Source of the DNA: Segatella copri
GTDB taxonomy: Bacteria > Bacteroidota > Bacteroidia > Bacteroidales > Bacteroidaceae
Length of the DNA: 64,000 nt
Direction: 5' to 3'
Assembly: GCF_026015625.1 (NCBI RefSeq)
Contig: NZ_JAPDVG010000001.1
Location: 1,922,001-1,986,000, forward strand
Translations under genes and position numbers: made by a program
Shown here: positions 60,882 through 64,000 of the stretch, in pieces
How positions within the stretch are numbered: position 1 is the stretch's first letter
Layout of the letters: the number at the start of each line of letters is the position of its first letter
The notes under the pieces: generated by a model
Databases searched by the model: none
Told to the model about the DNA's origin: nothing
The model's input: the letters and a program-made list of their open reading frames with translations, nothing else

Positions 60882-62846
60882 ATGGAGAAGTTTGAAATAT
60901 TTAAATTAAGGCTCTGTAAAGGCTTATTTAATGGCATTATATCTGATTACATATTAGCTGTAGTTAAGAGTACAGAGCATATTTTAGAAGGACCAATATT
61001 AGCTGAAATTTTAGATGATTCTTATGTCACGAAGTTTAAAGACTACATTCATGGCAATAACCTAAAATTTCAAATAGATAATTGTGTGCTGTTACCTGAG
61101 GAATTACGTTTTATCTATGGTAACGTATCTAAATTTATTCTTAATGGAAAATACGTGAGAAAATTCAATAATTTCTACAGCGGTATCAGAACTGTAAAAT
61201 ATAATGCTGTAGAATATGAAGACTTTTATACTGGACAAATTCCTGATGGAATGACGTTAAATGGTCCTATTTCTCTTAATGATTTACTCCCCATAGTCTA
61301 TACTGAAATATCTGTATTTTGCGCTCGTGATGATAGAAGATGTTTAGCAGATATTGCCGATAGAATACGTAAACGCTATTATTTACCGTTTTCTGCAACA
61401 TCATTTCCTTGTGTTTCTCGCTCGGAATTTGATAAAAGTATGTCTGATAAGAGTAATAAAAATAAGAAGTTACAAAGTGAAAGTGTATATAAACTATATA
61501 ATGTTCGAGTTCAACCAGACAGAAAACATTTTCGTGTAAACCTTTATAATGAGCATTGTGTATATGAACCTGACACTATAGATTATGAACTATGTGACTC
61601 TGTTTGGGCTTCAGAGTTACTACCATACCAAGGTCGTTCTGTAAATATTCCCGAGTATAATAGTGAAGGCTTACCACTGGGCATTTTATGGGGACATAAT
61701 ATTTTTTGTAATCTTTCTTTTCAACCTAGTTATCAAATAATAGGTGAGAATCGTCAGATTAGGACAGATAAATATGGTTATCATTATAAAGATTCTCAAG
61801 TGTGGGCTTTTTGTTTAGTATCGAAAGTTGACGAATATGGTAATTGGGTTTATATTAAAGGATATGATCCAATATATCAAAGAATGCAGATAGAAGAGAA
61901 GAAATATAAACCAACACCAGAGGCTATAGAATCAGAAATAAATGACATATATGTTGAGGATATAGATTTAGAAGAATATCGCCATAGATTCAGAAATAGT
62001 GATTTTTCAAAATCAGTTTCTGAGTCAACCTCATCTATTGAATATGTTGATTTTAATGTTAGGTATGATAAGTACTCTTCCTACAGTATGTATCCTTTTA
62101 TATGCTTACCTATTATGGAAACACCAATCATGCCCTATAGAATACAAAAAAGAGTTTACAATCGTGGAATTCAAGAAGATTCATTTGAAAAAATGCTTTC
62201 TCGATTCATAAAAGATCCTTATGAGGTCAGATCTGATATTGGTTTGGTAAATGACAGAGACTTATGTTATGAACCCGATATTGCTATTGTTCATCAGGGA
62301 CATCCTCATGTTCATATTGATATAGAGATTGACGAACCTTATTCTGTTAATAACGAACCAATTCATTATATCGAATGTGATAATGACCAAAAGAGGAATA
62401 AATATTTTGTTGACCATGGGTGGATTGTTATTCGTTTTTCAGAGAGACAGATTACACTTTATCCTAAAGGTTGTTTAAAAGTAGTCGAAGATGTTTTGTC
62501 ATCAATTGATTCTACGTATTTGCCTGAAAAAAAACCTTTAAATGAACAAATTGTCTCCGAAAGACATTGGTCACTTGAAGAGGCCCGTCAAATGATAGCA
62601 GCAAATGAGAGGTCGAAATATTTAGGTTTAGACATTGTGCAAAAGTCTGTCCCAAATAGTGGTGAAACATTCCCAAAACAACTGACAGAATCAGAAAAAC
62701 GTGTTAGAGCGGAAATAAAATCTCAGAATGAGTCAGACTTGCAAAGGGAAGAAGTACAAGAATTATCATTTTCTGCCCAAACAGGCAAAAAAGTATCTTG
62801 GTGGCGAAGAATCTTGCGTTATTTTATAATGCTAAAAAATAGATAG
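60882..62846 (+). CDS. Large protein with a PD-(D/E)XK-like nuclease domain
   Basis: The protein is 654 residues from the ATG at 60882; a TTG at 60840 would add 14. Residues 1-430 are charged, Y- and N-rich, and not recognised. Around residues 460-540 a restriction-endonuclease-like core is visible: YEPDIAIVHQGHPHVHIDIEIDEPY, then a gap, HYIECDNDQKRNKYFVDHGWIVIRFSERQI, with the D, ExD and late E/Q pattern seen in DUF559/Vsr-like nucleases. The C-terminal 90 residues are hydrophilic. The gene is strongly AT-rich compared with the housekeeping genes and adjoins the IS/RIT region, which suggests horizontal transfer and perhaps a defence role. Confidence 0.65.
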   Translation: MEKFEIFKLRLCKGLFNGIISDYILAVVKSTEHILEGPILAEILDDSYVTKFKDYIHGNNLKFQIDNCVLLPEELRFIYGNVSKFILNGKYVRKFNNFYSGIRTVKYNAVEYEDFYTGQIPDGMTLNGPISLNDLLPIVYTEISVFCARDDRRCLADIADRIRKRYYLPFSATSFPCVSRSEFDKSMSDKSNKNKKLQSESVYKLYNVRVQPDRKHFRVNLYNEHCVYEPDTIDYELCDSVWASELLPYQGRSVNIPEYNSEGLPLGILWGHNIFCNLSFQPSYQIIGENRQIRTDKYGYHYKDSQVWAFCLVSKVDEYGNWVYIKGYDPIYQRMQIEEKKYKPTPEAIESEINDIYVEDIDLEEYRHRFRNSDFSKSVSESTSSIEYVDFNVRYDKYSSYSMYPFICLPIMETPIMPYRIQKRVYNRGIQEDSFEKMLSRFIKDPYEVRSDIGLVNDRDLCYEPDIAIVHQGHPHVHIDIEIDEPYSVNNEPIHYIECDNDQKRNKYFVDHGWIVIRFSERQITLYPKGCLKVVEDVLSSIDSTYLPEKKPLNEQIVSERHWSLEEARQMIAANERSKYLGLDIVQKSVPNSGETFPKQLTESEKRVRAEIKSQNESDLQREEVQELSFSAQTGKKVSWWRRILRYFIMLKNR

Positions 62847-62912
62847 AAATAAAATGTGATTTTAGGACCCCATCTTTAACATATAAACCAAGACGCAGGC
62901 AGTACGAATTCA

Positions 62913-62960
62913 AATAAAGAGTTTGACGCACATTTTCAGTGCATCAAACTCTTTATTTTT
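62913..62960. terminator. Bidirectional terminator
   Basis: AATAAAGAGTTTGACGCAC pairs with GTGCATCAAACTCTTTATT (one mismatch), flanked by A- and T-runs. It serves the convergent nuclease-like gene and BspA-like gene. Confidence 0.85.
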
Positions 62961-62973
62961 TATCTACAATAGT

Positions 62974-64000
62974 TTATTTTACTGCAACCTTGATTGTATT
63001 ATCACCAAATTTTGCAATAACCATGGTTTCTGATACAGCGCAGGATGCGGTACCGTCAACGGCAGAAGATGAGCCGATAAGCTTGCCATCAGCTGCATAA
63101 AACTTAACCACCTCGCCATTATCAAGACCCGAAATGCAGACGATGCCATCATGAGCGGAAGCCACAACGCCACGGGTTCTAGCCTGATAGATGTTGGTTG
63201 TATTTCCAGGTTGGCATTGACCCAATATAGTGTTGCCTTAGCCTTTTCGGATGCAGAATAGCCATCAGCTGTTGCATATACAGATATGTCATAAGCTGCT
63301 GAAAGAGATACATTACCGTCTTCGCAAAGTGCATCTGTAGCCATATCCTTATCACTGATAGTATAGTGATACTTTGCTCCTGCTGTTTCGCTAGAGAACT
63401 TTAATTTTCCTGCACCATAAAAGATTGATGGAGTGGCACATGGGGTAACAGGTTTATCGTCATCACCAGATTCGTTTGGATTCCAGGCAGATATATTAAT
63501 AAAATCAGAGCCGAAAGTTTTCTTAGAATCCTGAAGATATTCCGCTGGGACTTTTATTCCTATATAGTTTGACAACCCCATGCTAGAGTAATCACATGTT
63601 GGTGGTACACCTTTAAAAAAAATTGTATTAAGTTTTACACTGTTTATGAAGGTACTATATTCTCCTATCCATTTTACTGATGCGGGAATAGTAATGGAAG
63701 TCAAACTAGTGCAATACGCAAAACATAAAGAACCAATAGATGTTACGGATGCAGGAATGGTTATTGAAGTCAAACTACTGCACCCATAGAAACAAGCTTT
63801 ACTCAACGATGTTACAGATGGCGGAATGGTTATTGAAGTTAAGCTTTTGCAATCCCAAAAACAACTCCAATCCAAAGAAGTTACTGATGAGGGAATAATT
63901 ATTGAAACTAAACTACTGCAACCATAGAAACAAGCTTTACTCAACGATGTTACAGATGGCGGAATGGTTATTGAAGTTAAGCTTTTGCAATCCCAAAAAC
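62974..64000 (-). pseudogene. BspA-type leucine-rich-repeat protein, partial, frameshifted
   Basis: The gene enters from the right edge, so its start is not seen. It has at least five LRR_5 repeats of 23 residues (CFYGCSSLTSITIPASVTSI type), then a region rich in FKGVPPTCDYSS and a chitobiase-like segment (TPSIFYGAGKLKFSSETAGAKYHYTISD). At 63203-63205 the frame shifts: upstream ends KATLYWVNANLE, while the matching continuation TTNIYQARTRGVVASAHDGIVCISGLDNGE and the secretion-type C-terminus to 62974 are in another frame. Loss of one A in a short A-run would explain it. It may be a real pseudogene, a phase-variable tract or a sequencing error. Confidence 0.8.

Noticed and set aside
1..64000. 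tRNA or rRNA genes
   Set aside because: No intergenic stretch shows a cloverleaf with TTCRANY-type T-loop or rRNA-like sequence.

Overview
The window looks like chromosome from a gut or oral Bacteroidales, most likely Prevotellaceae (Prevotella/Segatella copri-like). Reasons: almost every gene is preceded by the Bacteroidetes -7 box TAnnTTTG (often with TTTG about 20 bp upstream); there is a SusC/SusD pair with a glycoside hydrolase; several TonB-type barrels, lipoproteins with an N-terminal cysteine, a BtuG/BtuB pair and a BspA-type leucine-rich-repeat protein. No tRNA, rRNA or CRISPR array was recognised. Assignments come from reading the sequence and from family knowledge; no searches were run.

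Layout. 1-1800: decayed edge with an AAA-ATPase remnant behind a perfect inverted repeat, an AT-rich orphan gene and the tail of an outer-membrane barrel. 1.8-12 kb: housekeeping (prolyl aminopeptidase, riboflavin synthase, etfBA plus acyl-CoA dehydrogenase, a methyltransferase, MgtC, EttA). 12-16 kb: cobalamin riboswitch driving btuB-type and btuG-type genes, with a 22-bp-period palindrome array downstream. 16-19 kb: HAD phosphatase, glycerate kinase and a zeta-like toxin with an unrecognised small partner. 19-24 kb: outer-membrane protein, sensor kinase and regulator operon, plus a large barrel protein. 24-31.7 kb: polysaccharide utilisation locus (GH3 xylosidase-type enzyme, SusC, SusD). 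32-44.5 kb: Hsp20, a copper P-type ATPase that appears to lack its nucleotide-binding domain, a thioesterase, a porin, a DUF4143 ATPase with three operator-like palindromes, a flippase-like membrane protein, a carboxylesterase, an NlpE-like lipoprotein and TerC. 44.5-51 kb: a sugar isomerase, a RavA/ViaA pair with a redox-type protein between them, and asd. 51-55.7 kb: a cell-envelope operon (secreted archaemetzincin-like lipoprotein, L,D-transpeptidase-like protein, GH25 lysozyme), a ParE-type toxin-antitoxin pair, DUF1810 and an orphan. 56-62.9 kb: mobile region. 63-64 kb: BspA-like gene running off the edge.

The most striking region is 56-62.9 kb. A Recombinase-In-Trio (RIT) element (three overlapping tyrosine recombinase genes between 24-bp inverted repeats) sits exactly inside the YREK catalytic motif of an already decayed IS4-type transposase. 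An AT-rich 650-residue protein with a PD-(D/E)XK-like nuclease domain lies just beyond it. Other signals that ordinary annotation would miss are four palindromic or iterated non-coding structures: 250-317, 11921-12042, 35079-35236 and 38865-38964. Two of these sit directly upstream of AAA-ATPase genes, in the same arrangement relative to the promoter.
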